Shown: positions 25,186 through 33,344, numbered from the stretch's first letter. The stretch: DNA of 64,000 nucleotides from Acidimicrobiales bacterium (GCA_036378675.1 DASUWA010000005.1:87588-151587); one strand, 5' to 3'. The notes: generated from the sequence alone by a model not told the origin. Program-made: numbers and translations.

Positions 25186-25908
25186 ATGATGCCCCAGGCG
25201 GTGGCCAGCCCGGTCGACGGCTACGTCGACGCCTTGGGGCAGGTGGGCGGGGAACAGGTATCCGCGGTGTACGCGGTCGGCTCGCTCGCCCTGGACGACT
25301 TCAGCGCGAAGCAGAGCAACGTAGACCTCGTCGTCGTGGGCGATCCGCGGCTCGACGTGTCGCAGCGAAGATGGCTGCGGCGCGCCGAGAGATCCCTCCG
25401 GCGGGCTGGCAGGCCCGCGCAGGTGTGGCACACCAACTGGGAGGAAGTAGCGGGTGGGCCCGACGCGGTAGAGGAACCTTCACCGCTTGCCACGCCGATG
25501 ACGTGGACGATCCTTCGCAACGACCCGATGCCCCTCCGCGGCCCGGACTGGCCGGTGTCGTGGACCGATCAGGACGTGTTGCGTCGCTGGGCGCTGGAAC
25601 GATTGCGCGCTTTGGCGGCTGGCCCCAACGGGCTGCTCGTGTTGAGGCGCGACGTCGGACCGCTGGTGCTGGAGGCCGCCAGGCTGGCGCACATGGCGAT
25701 CACCGGCAGGGTTCTGTCGAAGTCGGAGGCGGGCGAGTCGATCACGGGGATCGTGTCGAGCCGCCACCGCCGGGTTGTTGTCGACTCTGTCGGCTACCGG
25801 CAGGGTGCGCAGACCTCGATGTACTGGGGTCCCTTCGAGCGCAAGTACGACGCACTCGCGTTGGTGCGAGATCTGCTGCATGCCGCCGACGACTCGGCCG
25901 GCAGTTAG
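25186..25908 (+). CDS. Nucleotidyltransferase-fold protein (aminoglycoside adenylyltransferase-like)
   Basis: 240 residues. The nucleotidyltransferase motif is VYAVGSLALDDFSAKQSNVD followed by LVVVG. In AadA-type enzymes the equivalent segment is GSxxxxGL-xxxSDIDLL; here the first Asp of the DxD pair is Asn (SNVD), so a metal ligand may be missing. The C-terminal half is helical (LERLRALAAGPNGLLVLRRD), resembling the AadA C-terminal domain. It may be a distant antibiotic-modifying enzyme or an inactive relative; no substrate is assignable. It starts at ATG 25186, with CATACT 6 nt upstream, and its stop touches the stop of the convergent gene. Confidence 0.7.
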   Translation: MMPQAVASPVDGYVDALGQVGGEQVSAVYAVGSLALDDFSAKQSNVDLVVVGDPRLDVSQRRWLRRAERSLRRAGRPAQVWHTNWEEVAGGPDAVEEPSPLATPMTWTILRNDPMPLRGPDWPVSWTDQDVLRRWALERLRALAAGPNGLLVLRRDVGPLVLEAARLAHMAITGRVLSKSEAGESITGIVSSRHRRVVVDSVGYRQGAQTSMYWGPFERKYDALALVRDLLHAADDSAGS

Positions 25909-26925
25909 TTACCAGCCTCGAAGATCGACCGGCCAGGTCTCGATCACTTGGTTTGTCGCGGCGTCGAAAACGTGAAGGCTCTCGTGGTAGGCGACGGTCG
26001 GATCGACATGGGCCGGGACGACGCGCACTTTGTCTCCGATTCTGGGTAGCGCCTTGCCTTCGGGGGGTGAAAACGTCACATGCTCGTCGGAGCAGAACCA
26101 CACCAGCCCGCCGTCGAGCATCGACGGATTGCCGTGGTCCATTCCCAGGGCCTTGAGCCCGCAATCGGCGACGGCCCATCCGGACTTGTTCACCGATATA
26201 ACAGTGGCGATCACGGTTAGCGCATTGGCGAATGGCAGTCCGAGGGTGGCGTAAGCGGTGTCCATAAGCGCGTACGACCCTGCCTGGATCTCGGTCGCGA
26301 CGGCGTTGATGTCGTAGCTACCGGTGCCGCCAGCGGACACGATCTCCCCGCCGACCTCCTCGTGGGCCTTGGCCAGTATGGCCATGGCGTCCTCCACCTG
26401 GCGGGTCCGCTCGGCGCGGTCGGCCAGGCCGACCGCGTGACCCTCATATCCCATCACGCCGCGTACGCCGAGCCCCGCTCGGCGGGCGGTGTCGGCGAGC
26501 GCGCCGGCTTCAGACGGATCGCAGCCGCACCGAGGAAGGCCGACGTTCACGTCGATGAGAACTTCGGGGATGCCCGCGGCCCGAGCGGCTTCGAGGGTTT
26601 CGGGCGAATCGATCGCAATACTGATCCTGGCGCGGTCGTTGAGACCTGAGAGCCGCTTTGCGTCGACAACCTCGTTGGCAAGGAGGAGGTCCTCACCCAG
26701 GCTGGCGGCCGCCATGCCCTCCATCTCTCTGAGGGTGGCGCAGCAGAAGTTCGCGTGCCCGGCTTCGGCCTGCCGGCGGGCGAGTTCGGTGCATTTGTGC
26801 GCTTTGACGTGGGGGCGCAACCGGGTCCCTGGTAATGCCTCTGACATCGTGGCAATGTTGTCCCGGAAGGCGGCGGCGTCAACGAGGAGCGCCGGCGTTT
26901 GAAGATCGTCAATCTGGGGCGGCAC
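25909..26925 (-). CDS. D-threonine aldolase / D-serine dehydratase-like PLP enzyme
   Basis: 338 residues with an alanine-racemase-type barrel and C-terminal beta domain (DSD family). TPALLVDAAAF is at the N-terminus, the PLP Lys is in LRPHVKAHKCTELARRQ, then GVMGYEGH and SAGGTGSYDINAV. The metal site near the C-terminus reads PAHVDPTV: His-x-Asp, as in D-threonine aldolases, where D-serine dehydratases have His-x-Cys. D-threonine or D-allo-threonine cleavage to glycine and acetaldehyde is therefore the better guess. GTG 26925 has TAAGGT 8 nt upstream and lies beside an 11-bp direct repeat. Confidence 0.83.
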   Translation of the reverse strand: MPPQIDDLQTPALLVDAAAFRDNIATMSEALPGTRLRPHVKAHKCTELARRQAEAGHANFCCATLREMEGMAAASLGEDLLLANEVVDAKRLSGLNDRARISIAIDSPETLEAARAAGIPEVLIDVNVGLPRCGCDPSEAGALADTARRAGLGVRGVMGYEGHAVGLADRAERTRQVEDAMAILAKAHEEVGGEIVSAGGTGSYDINAVATEIQAGSYALMDTAYATLGLPFANALTVIATVISVNKSGWAVADCGLKALGMDHGNPSMLDGGLVWFCSDEHVTFSPPEGKALPRIGDKVRVVPAHVDPTVAYHESLHVFDAATNQVIETWPVDLRGW

Positions 26926-26933
26926 TGAGCCAG

Positions 26934-26939
26934 ACCTTA
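26934..26939 (-). promoter_or_regulatory. -10 box of the D-threonine-aldolase-like gene
   Basis: TAAGGT, then CTGGCTCA, then GTG 26925 on the minus strand. It partly overlaps the first copy of the 11-bp direct repeat. Confidence 0.45.
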
Positions 26940-26959
26940 GTTGTCCGGTAGTTGTCCGG
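26938..26959. promoter_or_regulatory. Perfect 11-bp direct repeat, candidate operator
   Basis: TAGTTGTCCGG occurs twice with no spacer, so the two copies lie one helical turn apart on the same DNA face. The site sits just upstream of the -10 box of the minus gene and within the 130-bp divergent gap, a good place for a repressor or activator. Confidence 0.5.
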
Positions 26960-27055
26960 CCCCAGCGCAGGTGCGTGGAGCGTTCGTTCGTGTCCTTCGC
27001 TACAGTTGGCGCCGTTAGGGGTGGCAGGCGCTCTGAAGATCGGGGGGTTTCGTTT

Positions 27056-28441
27056 TTGCACCTTGTTGCCGTCGGGGGTAGCGACGCGGGCGTAAGCGCG
27101 GCGCTCAGGGCGCGCCACGTGGCGCCTTCCGTCGACTTAACGGTCATTTCGGCTGAGCCGGTGGCGAACTTCTCTACCAGCGGCATTCCGTTCTTCTTGT
27201 CGGGAGAGGTTCCCGATGCGGGGAGCCTGGCCGGCCAGGCAGGGTCCGGTCTCGAGGAGGCAGGTGTCGACCTGCTCCTCGATTCCACGGTGTTGTTCAT
27301 AGACGCCGAAGCCCGGAAGGTCACCCTTCGCGACTCGAAAGGGCGGGAATCGGCCATCTCGTACGACGAGTTGATACTTGCGACGGGGGCGCTACCGGAG
27401 ATCCCCGATATCGAGGGGCTATGCGGTGAGGACGGGCTGAGGCCCGAGGATGGCGTCCACGTCGTGCGCTCGGTCACCGACACTCTGGCGGTCGCACGGA
27501 CCTTGTCCCGAATCGAACCCCAGACCGCCGTGATCATCGGAGCCGGGTATGTCGGAGTGGAGCTGGCGGAGGCGTTCGCGCTGCGCGGCATGTCGGTGAC
27601 GCTCCTCGAGAGTCGCGCGGAGGTGCTCTCGGTAGTCGACCGAGCGATCGGCGCGATGGTGCGGGGCCAGCTCGAAGAACGCGGGGTCGAGGTGCTGACC
27701 GGAACCGCGCCGCGCAGCATCAGGCCTACCGGTCGGGACGAGGGCCGTTTTCGAATCGAGGCAATGCGAGGCGAGAACGTCCTGGCCCGGCGGGCCGACA
27801 TCGTGCTCCTGGCGGCGGGCACCCTGCCGAACTCCGAGTTGGCAAGGTCGATCGGGGCGAAGCTCGGCAGGTCGGGCGCCGTGAGCGTGGATGGGGGCAT
27901 GCGGACTTCGGTTCCTCATGTCTTCGCGGCCGGAGACTGCGCAGTCACCCACCACCGACTGCTTGGGGACGCCTATCTCCCTTACGGGACCACCGCGCAC
28001 AAGCAGGGTCGCGTTGCCGGCGAGAACGCCGCCGGGGGATCGCGCAGGTTCTCGGGCACGCTGGGGACGCAGCTGGTGAAGGTGTTCGACCACGCTGTCG
28101 GGCGCACCGGGTTGCTCGATGCCGAGGCGCTCGCGGCCGGGTTCGATCCGCTCACCGTCCGCGTCGATACCGACGACCGCAGCTCCTACTACCCGGGATC
28201 CCGCGAGCTTTCCGTGATGTTGACCGGGGACCTGCGCACGCGGAGGCTGATCGGTGCGCAGTTCTTCGGGCACGTCAGAAGCGAGATAGCCAGTAGGGTC
28301 GACGTCGCTTCAACGGCGATCTTCAATGGCTTGACCGTCGATCAGATAGAGGAACTCGATCTCTCCTACACGCCGCCGCTTGGACAAGTCTGGAATCCGT
28401 TGGTGCTTGCCGCGGAGAAATGGCGGGACGACAAGGCCTAG
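27056..28441 (+). CDS. FAD-dependent pyridine-nucleotide oxidoreductase (CoA-disulfide reductase / NADH oxidase family)
   Basis: 461 residues with the two-dinucleotide fold: FAD motif VAVGGSDAGVSAALRAR, NAD motif AVIIGAGYVGVELAEAFALR with the acidic LLESR, and PHVFAAGDCAVTHH. A C-terminal dimerisation domain follows. In CoA-disulfide reductases and Nox enzymes a redox Cys lies in a segment like SFxxCGLPY; here it reads NFSTSGIPFF, so that Cys is Ser and classic disulfide or persulfide chemistry is unlikely. TTG 27056 is chosen because GGGGGG lies 8 nt upstream and the FAD motif follows at once. TACAGT at 27001-27006 may be its -10 box. Confidence 0.85.
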   Translation: MHLVAVGGSDAGVSAALRARHVAPSVDLTVISAEPVANFSTSGIPFFLSGEVPDAGSLAGQAGSGLEEAGVDLLLDSTVLFIDAEARKVTLRDSKGRESAISYDELILATGALPEIPDIEGLCGEDGLRPEDGVHVVRSVTDTLAVARTLSRIEPQTAVIIGAGYVGVELAEAFALRGMSVTLLESRAEVLSVVDRAIGAMVRGQLEERGVEVLTGTAPRSIRPTGRDEGRFRIEAMRGENVLARRADIVLLAAGTLPNSELARSIGAKLGRSGAVSVDGGMRTSVPHVFAAGDCAVTHHRLLGDAYLPYGTTAHKQGRVAGENAAGGSRRFSGTLGTQLVKVFDHAVGRTGLLDAEALAAGFDPLTVRVDTDDRSSYYPGSRELSVMLTGDLRTRRLIGAQFFGHVRSEIASRVDVASTAIFNGLTVDQIEELDLSYTPPLGQVWNPLVLAAEKWRDDKA

Positions 28442-29063
28442 GCGCAGCAGGCGAGGAAGCTGGATTGTTGGGGCGGCTGCCACCTGCGTGGTTGCAGCCT
28501 TTTCCGGTTGCTCGACGAGCCCGGGGGCGCCGAAACCCGAGGGTGTCACGGCCACGCCCACCAATGCGGCGCCGACCACCGTTGCACCCACGACCACCAC
28601 GGTTGACCCGGGAACGCTTCCTCAAACGAGGGCGCTGCCGAGCCAAGACGATCCGGCTTTCCGAGCGCGGGTACAGGCGTTGTGGCGAGCGATCGTCGAC
28701 GGCAATCCTTCCGAGGGCGCGCCTGCCTTCTTCCCCTTGCAGGCATACCTTCAGGTAAAGGCGATCTCCGACCCGGTCCACGACGACCAGACCAGGCTGA
28801 TCGCCAACTACGACGAGGACATCCTGTCCTTGCACGCCTCGGTCGCTGCGGCTGGGGGGCAGGCGAGCTTCGAATCGGTCCAAGTCCCGCCCACCGCCGA
28901 ATGGATCCTCCCTGGCGTCGAATACAACAAAGGGAGCTACTGGCGTGTCTACGGCACCGCCGTCACCTACATGGCCGGCGGTCAGCGGCACACCTTCGAA
29001 ATCCACTCGCTCACCTCGTGGCGCGGCGAGTGGTACGTGGTTCACCTCGGGGCAATTCGCTGA
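28407..29063 (+). CDS. Probable lipoprotein of unknown function
   Basis: An Arg-rich N-terminus (TRPRRSRRGSWIVGAAATC) leads into a hydrophobic signal ending AAFSGC, a good lipobox. A Pro/Thr linker and a compact C-terminal domain of about 150 residues follow (RVQALWRAIVDGNPSEG, FFPLQAYLQVKAISDP, GVEYNKGSYWRVYG, SLTSWRGEWYVVHLG). Similar exported proteins occur in other actinobacteria without a known role. The start overlaps the oxidoreductase gene; TTG 28407 and TTG 28380 are both possible, and neither has a ribosome site, so translation may be coupled. Confidence 0.7.
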   Translation: MPRRNGGTTRPRRSRRGSWIVGAAATCVVAAFSGCSTSPGAPKPEGVTATPTNAAPTTVAPTTTTVDPGTLPQTRALPSQDDPAFRARVQALWRAIVDGNPSEGAPAFFPLQAYLQVKAISDPVHDDQTRLIANYDEDILSLHASVAAAGGQASFESVQVPPTAEWILPGVEYNKGSYWRVYGTAVTYMAGGQRHTFEIHSLTSWRGEWYVVHLGAIR

Positions 29064-29084
29064 TTTTTAGCGGCGGATATTTAG

Positions 29085-29552
29085 TTAGGTCGCGTGCAGC
29101 CGCGCGTGGCTCTCCTCCCAGGAGAGTCCTTCGAGCTGCCCCTCGATGATCGACCTGAAGCGCGGGCAACCCACCGGCGCGTCGGCGGGACACCGCTTGG
29201 CGTGCTCCAGCGCCACTCGTGCGACCCGGAGGCGTTTCTCTTGCTCGGAAAGCTCGGCCAGCTTGTGGTCGACGATCTCTCGCCATGTCCGGCGTTGGCC
29301 ACCGGCTACCAGCCATCCGATCTCGGCCAGCGTGAACCCGACTTCTTGGAGGAAGAGGATCGTCCCGACGTCGATAACCGCGGAGACCGCGTAACGCCGG
29401 TGACCGGACGCCCGAGCCTCGGGTCGGACAAGGCCGAGATCGTCGTAATAGCGAAGGGCGCTCGTCGTCACCCCGGTCCGTTCGGACAGCTCGCCGATCG
29501 AGAGCAGGATTCGCTTGCGGGATGATTTCGAACGGTTCTTCTCGGAGGGCAT
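29085..29552 (-). CDS. MerR-family transcriptional regulator
   Basis: 155 residues. The N-terminal winged helix reads LSIGELSERTGVTTSALRYY followed by DDLGLVRPE and SGHRRY, the classic MerR start. A dimerisation helix with LVAGGQRRTWREIVDHKLAE follows, and the tail KRCPADAPVGCPRFRSIIEG holds two Cys in SoxR/CueR-like position, which could bind metal or sense thiols. ATG 29552 (MPSEKNRS) is preferred over TTG 29561. The gene is divergent from a methyltransferase gene, with a dyad operator between them, and is its likely regulator. Confidence 0.9.
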   Translation of the reverse strand: MPSEKNRSKSSRKRILLSIGELSERTGVTTSALRYYDDLGLVRPEARASGHRRYAVSAVIDVGTILFLQEVGFTLAEIGWLVAGGQRRTWREIVDHKLAELSEQEKRLRVARVALEHAKRCPADAPVGCPRFRSIIEGQLEGLSWEESHARLHAT

Positions 29553-29582
29553 TGACTTCAAGTGTACTTGAAGTTGTTAACT
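29553..29582 (+). promoter_or_regulatory. MerR-type promoter with dyad operator
   Basis: Inverted repeat ACTTCAAGT-GT-ACTTGAAGT (29555-29574) lies between TTGACT (29553-29558) and TTAACT (29577-29582). The 18-bp spacer is longer than usual, as in MerR-activated promoters, and the half-site resembles SoxR boxes. TTAACT ends 6 nt before GTG 29589. Confidence 0.75.
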
Positions 29583-29588
29583 CCTCCC

Positions 29589-30218
29589 GTGAGCTTGAAA
29601 CGCCGTCTGATATGGAGCGTCGTGAAGCAGTTCCACAACCCGAGAGGAATGGGCGGGCACGTGGTCGGGTGGATCATGGCGCACCGATCGTCGAACGTGC
29701 AGCGCAGTCTGTGGGCTGTCGAGTTGATGGACGTTCAGCCGGACGACAAGGTCATGGAGCTCGGCTGCGGACCGGGCCTTGCCGTTGCCGCGCTCGCAGA
29801 GCGCGCCGATCGCGGCCTTGTCGTTGGAGTCGATCACTCGGACGTGATGATCCGTCACGCGCGGAGGCGGAACGCGACAGCGGTCGAATCGGGACGGGTC
29901 GACTTGGTGTGTGCGAGCGTCGAGCGACTCGACGTAGAGGGTGGTCCGTTTGACGCGGTTCTTTCGGTGAACAGCGTGGGCTTCTGGCCGGAGCCGGCTG
30001 ACCGGTTGGCCGAGATTCGCCGGCTGATGCGCCCCGGCGGCCGGATCGCCCTGGTTTCCCAGCCGCGCTGCCCCGGCGCCGACGCGACGACGTCGGCCGC
30101 TGCGAGGAGGGAGTTGGTCTCGCTGCTATCGGCCGCGGGCTACGAGGTAATCAGATGTGAGCAGCTCAACCTCGACCCTCCGGTGGTGTGCGTGCTCGCT
30201 GTCAGCAATCTGAGTTAG
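29589..30218 (+). CDS. Class I SAM-dependent methyltransferase
   Basis: 209 residues. Motif I is VMELGCGPGLAVAALAER, followed by the acidic VVGVDHSDVM, DLVCASVERLDVEGGPFD for motif II/III, and LMRPGGRIALVSQPR for post motif. The N-terminal part is basic (SLKRRLIWSVVKQFHNPRG). GTG 29589 is placed at the predicted transcription start of the MerR-type promoter. The substrate is unknown; control by a MerR regulator suggests a toxic small molecule or metal, which is inference. Confidence 0.85.
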   Translation: MSLKRRLIWSVVKQFHNPRGMGGHVVGWIMAHRSSNVQRSLWAVELMDVQPDDKVMELGCGPGLAVAALAERADRGLVVGVDHSDVMIRHARRRNATAVESGRVDLVCASVERLDVEGGPFDAVLSVNSVGFWPEPADRLAEIRRLMRPGGRIALVSQPRCPGADATTSAAARRELVSLLSAAGYEVIRCEQLNLDPPVVCVLAVSNLS

Positions 30219-30221
30219 GGA

Positions 30222-30581
30222 TCAGATCTCGATGACGTAACCATCGGGGTCGGCAACGTACGCGTAGCCCACCCCCGGAGCGTGCTCGCCTCTGCTGATC
30301 AACTTTCCGCCGGCCGCTTCAACCGCTCCGATTGCTGCTTCAAGTTGGACCGATGGCTTCAACCGGAACCCGAAGTGTCCGACTCCGCCGTCCACGCCGA
30401 CCGGTCCGTCGCCGCTCGGGTTCAGCGTTATGAGATCCTTCGACCCCGGTGTGTTGAGGAACACCAGCTCGCCGTCGCGGAACAGTTCCTGCATTCCGAA
30501 CACGCCCTGGTAGAAGCGAAGTGAAGCGGCCAGATCTGAGACACGCAGGTGGAGGTGGGTCAGTCCCTCGGTCTCGATCAT
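30222..30581 (-). CDS. VOC-family (glyoxalase-like) protein
   Basis: 119 residues, one vicinal-oxygen-chelate module pair. Metal-ligand positions appear as THLHLRVSD (His), GVGHFGFRL (His) and a C-terminal Glu in DPDGYVIEI. The chain SLRFYQGVFGMQ is typical of glyoxalase/dioxygenase-superfamily proteins. Function could be glyoxalase, dioxygenase or resistance; the context does not decide. A TATAAC box ends 7 nt before ATG 30581. Its stop lies 3 bp after the stop of the methyltransferase gene. Confidence 0.82.
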   Translation of the reverse strand: MIETEGLTHLHLRVSDLAASLRFYQGVFGMQELFRDGELVFLNTPGSKDLITLNPSGDGPVGVDGGVGHFGFRLKPSVQLEAAIGAVEAAGGKLISRGEHAPGVGYAYVADPDGYVIEI

Positions 30582-30652
30582 CGCTGGAGTTATAGCGCTA
30601 TTCGGCGCCGAGATCCACGACTAATGCCCGCCGGGATGCGTCTCGACTGAGC

Positions 30653-31429
30653 TCAGGGCTCCCACGAGAAGACCGCCGCGGTCGTCTCATCACGGAATGG
30701 GACGTCAAGTTCTTCCAGCTCGGCCGCGATCTCGGGGTCATGCGAAGGGTCAAGGCACAGCCGTCGCCGGACGAAAGCGACGTACTCGCCGGCGTCCATG
30801 ACCCCTTTGACGGACGGGCGGGTTTCGTGCACGACATCCGCGTTGATCCCGATTTCGTGCAGTACCTCGCCGAACATGCCGGATGTCGGCCCGTCGGGTC
30901 GCGCCAGCCCCCAGAACCGCATCCAGAGCGGGGCGAGCGGAACGGACGGATGTGAGGCGGTGAGCTCCACCACCACTCGCTTCGATGCGTGGCCGGTCAG
31001 CGCAGTAAGAAAGGGCACGATCGTCGCGACGTTGTATGCGACATTGCGGCAGACCGCTACATCGCATCGCGGGACCTGATCGGCGACGTCTGGCCATATG
31101 CCGAGGATCTCGGTGTGCGCTGCTCCGGTGCTCTCAGCGGCGCCGGCGAATTTCTCGAGCATCTCGGGCAGGTTGTCGACTCCAACCAATTTCGTTGCCG
31201 GCGGTACGAGCGGCACGCTTGCCGCCCCACCCCCGCATCCGACGTCCAGGACGGATCCGTGACCCTCCAACGCCGCTTGTGCGGTGCGGTGCAATGCGCC
31301 GAAGGAGCCTCCACCCGAACCGAACAGCGCGGGCGGGAAGCCCCACGGAGACTCGGGAGCCTGGGCGAGGATTGAGTCGGGGATCTTCCAGCCGTGAAGC
31401 GCAGAGGCCCAACGGTCTGCTGCGCTCAA
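30653..31429 (-). CDS. SAM-dependent methyltransferase coupled to the IclR gene
   Basis: 258 residues. SAM motif I is VLDVGCGGGAASVPLV, followed by LVGVDNLPEML and a Rossmann-like second half (CDVAVCRNVAYNVATIVPFL). The C-terminus VPFRDETTAAVFSWEP is typical of small class I methyltransferases. The start is TTG 31429, which overlaps the IclR stop in the pattern TTGA, so translation is coupled to the regulator and both come from one transcript. The substrate is unknown. Confidence 0.8.
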   Translation of the reverse strand: MSAADRWASALHGWKIPDSILAQAPESPWGFPPALFGSGGGSFGALHRTAQAALEGHGSVLDVGCGGGAASVPLVPPATKLVGVDNLPEMLEKFAGAAESTGAAHTEILGIWPDVADQVPRCDVAVCRNVAYNVATIVPFLTALTGHASKRVVVELTASHPSVPLAPLWMRFWGLARPDGPTSGMFGEVLHEIGINADVVHETRPSVKGVMDAGEYVAFVRRRLCLDPSHDPEIAAELEELDVPFRDETTAAVFSWEP

Positions 31430-32325
31430 CTTACGTTCGCCGATCCGCCAAGTGCCCCGGTGAGTCGTTGGGTCACCTCGACCAGGGAGCGGCCCAGGAA
31501 GGTCACTCCGGCGCCGCTCTGCTGCGAGGGAACGGGTACGAGACTCAGCATCAGCGCGACCTTGCCCGTGGAGTCGAAAACGGGTGCGTCAACGTGGCTC
31601 ACGTCATATTCGCGAGCGGTTGCGATCGACGACAGGAACCACTCCTCGCTGTGTACCAGCTCCTGGGTGAGCGCGTCGGCGAGATCGCTGAGCCGGCCGC
31701 CGCGCCCGCCGGTCTCGGCGGCTCGGATGAGAGTTGCCAGCTCCTGCAATCGAATGTCGGGCAGAACATGCAGACCGACTGCGTACCCTCGCCGCCGGGT
31801 TGCTTCAAGTGCTCGGGTGTAGCGGCGGCGCGACTCTGGTGGGAGCTCGGACAGCCACCTCTCCCTTTCCGCCGGCGCCGAAAACGCCACCAGCCCCGCG
31901 CCATACGGTGGCCTCGTCGGCAGCTCCATCCCGACGGTCATCGGCGTCGAAGGGATCCGAACGTTGCGCACCTGATGCGCAACCGTGACGTGGTCGGCAT
32001 CGACCAGGAAGGCGATCACGTGCCCGCCGGTCCTCGCCGCCAGCTCCGACATCGCCGGCCTGGCGACGTCCAGCGCGGGGTAGCGCGACGAGGCGGCGGA
32101 GCCGAGGCGAAGCATCCCCGGGCCCAGGATGTACTCCTTACTGGTCGGGTCCCGAAGCAGCCAGCCGCTTCGGAGGAGGGTGGCGAGCATCGAGTGGCAG
32201 CTCGCCTTGTGGACCCCCAACCGGCGAGAGATCTCGGCCAGCGAAAGGCCACGTCCCGGATCGGCGGCCAGCATCTCCAAAAGATCTACGACCCTGTCGG
32301 TCTGGGGCGAGGGACGCGGTGCCAC
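31426..32325 (-). CDS. IclR-family transcriptional regulator
   Basis: 299 residues. N-terminal winged helix (TDRVVDLLEMLAADPGRGLS followed by LAEISRRLGVHKASCHSML) and a GAF-like IclR effector domain (GHVIAFLVDADHVTVAHQVR, TRPPYGAGLVAFSAP, VFDSTGKVALMLSLV). GTG 32325 has TATCTT 7 nt upstream. The gene is divergent from the SDR-decarboxylase-amidohydrolase cluster, whose expression it probably controls through the dyad at 32336-32356. The effector is likely a substrate or intermediate of that cluster. Confidence 0.9.
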   Translation of the reverse strand: MAPRPSPQTDRVVDLLEMLAADPGRGLSLAEISRRLGVHKASCHSMLATLLRSGWLLRDPTSKEYILGPGMLRLGSAASSRYPALDVARPAMSELAARTGGHVIAFLVDADHVTVAHQVRNVRIPSTPMTVGMELPTRPPYGAGLVAFSAPAERERWLSELPPESRRRYTRALEATRRRGYAVGLHVLPDIRLQELATLIRAAETGGRGGRLSDLADALTQELVHSEEWFLSSIATAREYDVSHVDAPVFDSTGKVALMLSLVPVPSQQSGAGVTFLGRSLVEVTQRLTGALGGSANVS

Positions 32326-32332
32326 ACCCGCG

Positions 32333-32338
32333 AAGATA
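32333..32338 (-). promoter_or_regulatory. -10 box of the IclR gene
   Basis: TATCTT, then CGCGGGT, then GTG 32325 on the minus strand. It overlaps the edge of the dyad, which would allow autorepression. Confidence 0.45.
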
Positions 32339-32356
32339 GTCGCATATTGCGACCAT
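32336..32356. promoter_or_regulatory. Candidate IclR operator in the divergent gap
   Basis: ATAGTCGCA and TGCGACCAT form an imperfect dyad around TAT; the inner GTCGCA / TGCGAC arms are perfect. IclR proteins bind palindromes of this size. Confidence 0.6.
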
Positions 32357-32424
32357 TGTGGCGAGATATACGACCATGCCATGATGTCTCGGAGCCGGCG
32401 CGGCCACACATGGGAGGGCCAGGT

Positions 32425-33336
32425 ATGGCAGTTCTGGAGGGCAAGGTCGGGGTAGTCACCGGCGGCGCGGGCGGCATAGGAAAGGCGATCGGGCGGCGTT
32501 TCAGCGAAGAAGGCATGAAGGTCGTTCTGGCAGATGTACTCGAGGAACCCCTTGACCAGGCGGTCGCGGAGCTCCGGGCGGAGGGACTCGACGTCGCAGG
32601 TGTGCTTACCGACGTCACCGACTACTCGTCGGTCGAGCATCTCGCCAAGCAGGCCCTTTTCCTGTACGGCGCGGTGCATGTCGTGTGCAACAACGCAGGC
32701 ACCGGTGGCGTCTCGGAGGGTTACCTCTGGGAGCACGACCTCGCCGACTGGCGCTGGGGGATCGACGTCAACGTCTTGGGCGTGATCCACGGGATCAAGG
32801 CATTCGTGCCGATTCTGCTCGAGCAGGACGAGGGCCACGTGGTCAACACCTGCTCGGGAAACGGGAGCCTTGCTCCGATCGCGCGCGGCGCTCTCGGCGG
32901 CCCCGCGATGGCGGTGTACCCGCTGACCAAGGCGGCGGTCCTGTGCGTTACCGAGAGCCTTTACACCCACCTGCAGCTCGCCGGCTCGAAGGTGCAGGCC
33001 CACGCTCTGTTTCCCTCGGGCTTCTTGAACACCGGGATCTGGGAATCCTGGCGCAACCGACCCGGGCAATACGCCCCGACGCAGGAACGCCGGACGCCGG
33101 AGCAGACTCTCGACGCGGTCCTGGATCGTTTCGAGTCGGCGGGGATGAAAGTGGAGTTCACCCCCCTCGAGAACGTGGCGGCGCAGGTGGTGGACGGAAT
33201 CAAAGAAGGCAGGTTCTGGATGATGGGACCGCCATCTGCCGGCGACGACGTCATCACCAAGAAGGCGGCATCGATCGTGGCGCGATCGGCGCCCGACTAC
33301 CTGATCGACACGCTGGCAAAGGAGGCTGCGAAATGA
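32425..33336 (+). CDS. Short-chain dehydrogenase/reductase (catabolic cluster)
   Basis: 303 residues of classical SDR type. The cofactor loop is VVTGGAGGIGKAIGRRF, Asp follows strand 2 (VVLADVLEE), and then NNAG (VCNNAGTGG). The catalytic Ser is in VNTCSGNGSL and YxxxK is YPLTK. Asp at the end of strand 2 favours NAD(H). ATG 32425 has GGAGGG about 8 nt upstream. First gene of the unit running to 37152; a hairpin element lies between it and the next gene. Confidence 0.9.
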   Translation: MAVLEGKVGVVTGGAGGIGKAIGRRFSEEGMKVVLADVLEEPLDQAVAELRAEGLDVAGVLTDVTDYSSVEHLAKQALFLYGAVHVVCNNAGTGGVSEGYLWEHDLADWRWGIDVNVLGVIHGIKAFVPILLEQDEGHVVNTCSGNGSLAPIARGALGGPAMAVYPLTKAAVLCVTESLYTHLQLAGSKVQAHALFPSGFLNTGIWESWRNRPGQYAPTQERRTPEQTLDAVLDRFESAGMKVEFTPLENVAAQVVDGIKEGRFWMMGPPSAGDDVITKKAASIVARSAPDYLIDTLAKEAAK

Positions 33337-33344
33337 CCCGGACG

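Noticed and set aside
25186..25908. Functional aminoglycoside resistance gene
   Set aside because: Only the nucleotidyltransferase motif is seen and one of its two metal Asp residues is Asn; there is no other support for drug modification.
26926..27900. Extension of the D-threonine-aldolase-like gene upstream on the minus strand
   Set aside because: Ser/Arg-rich shadow of the oxidoreductase gene on the other strand; the conserved N-terminus begins at 26925.
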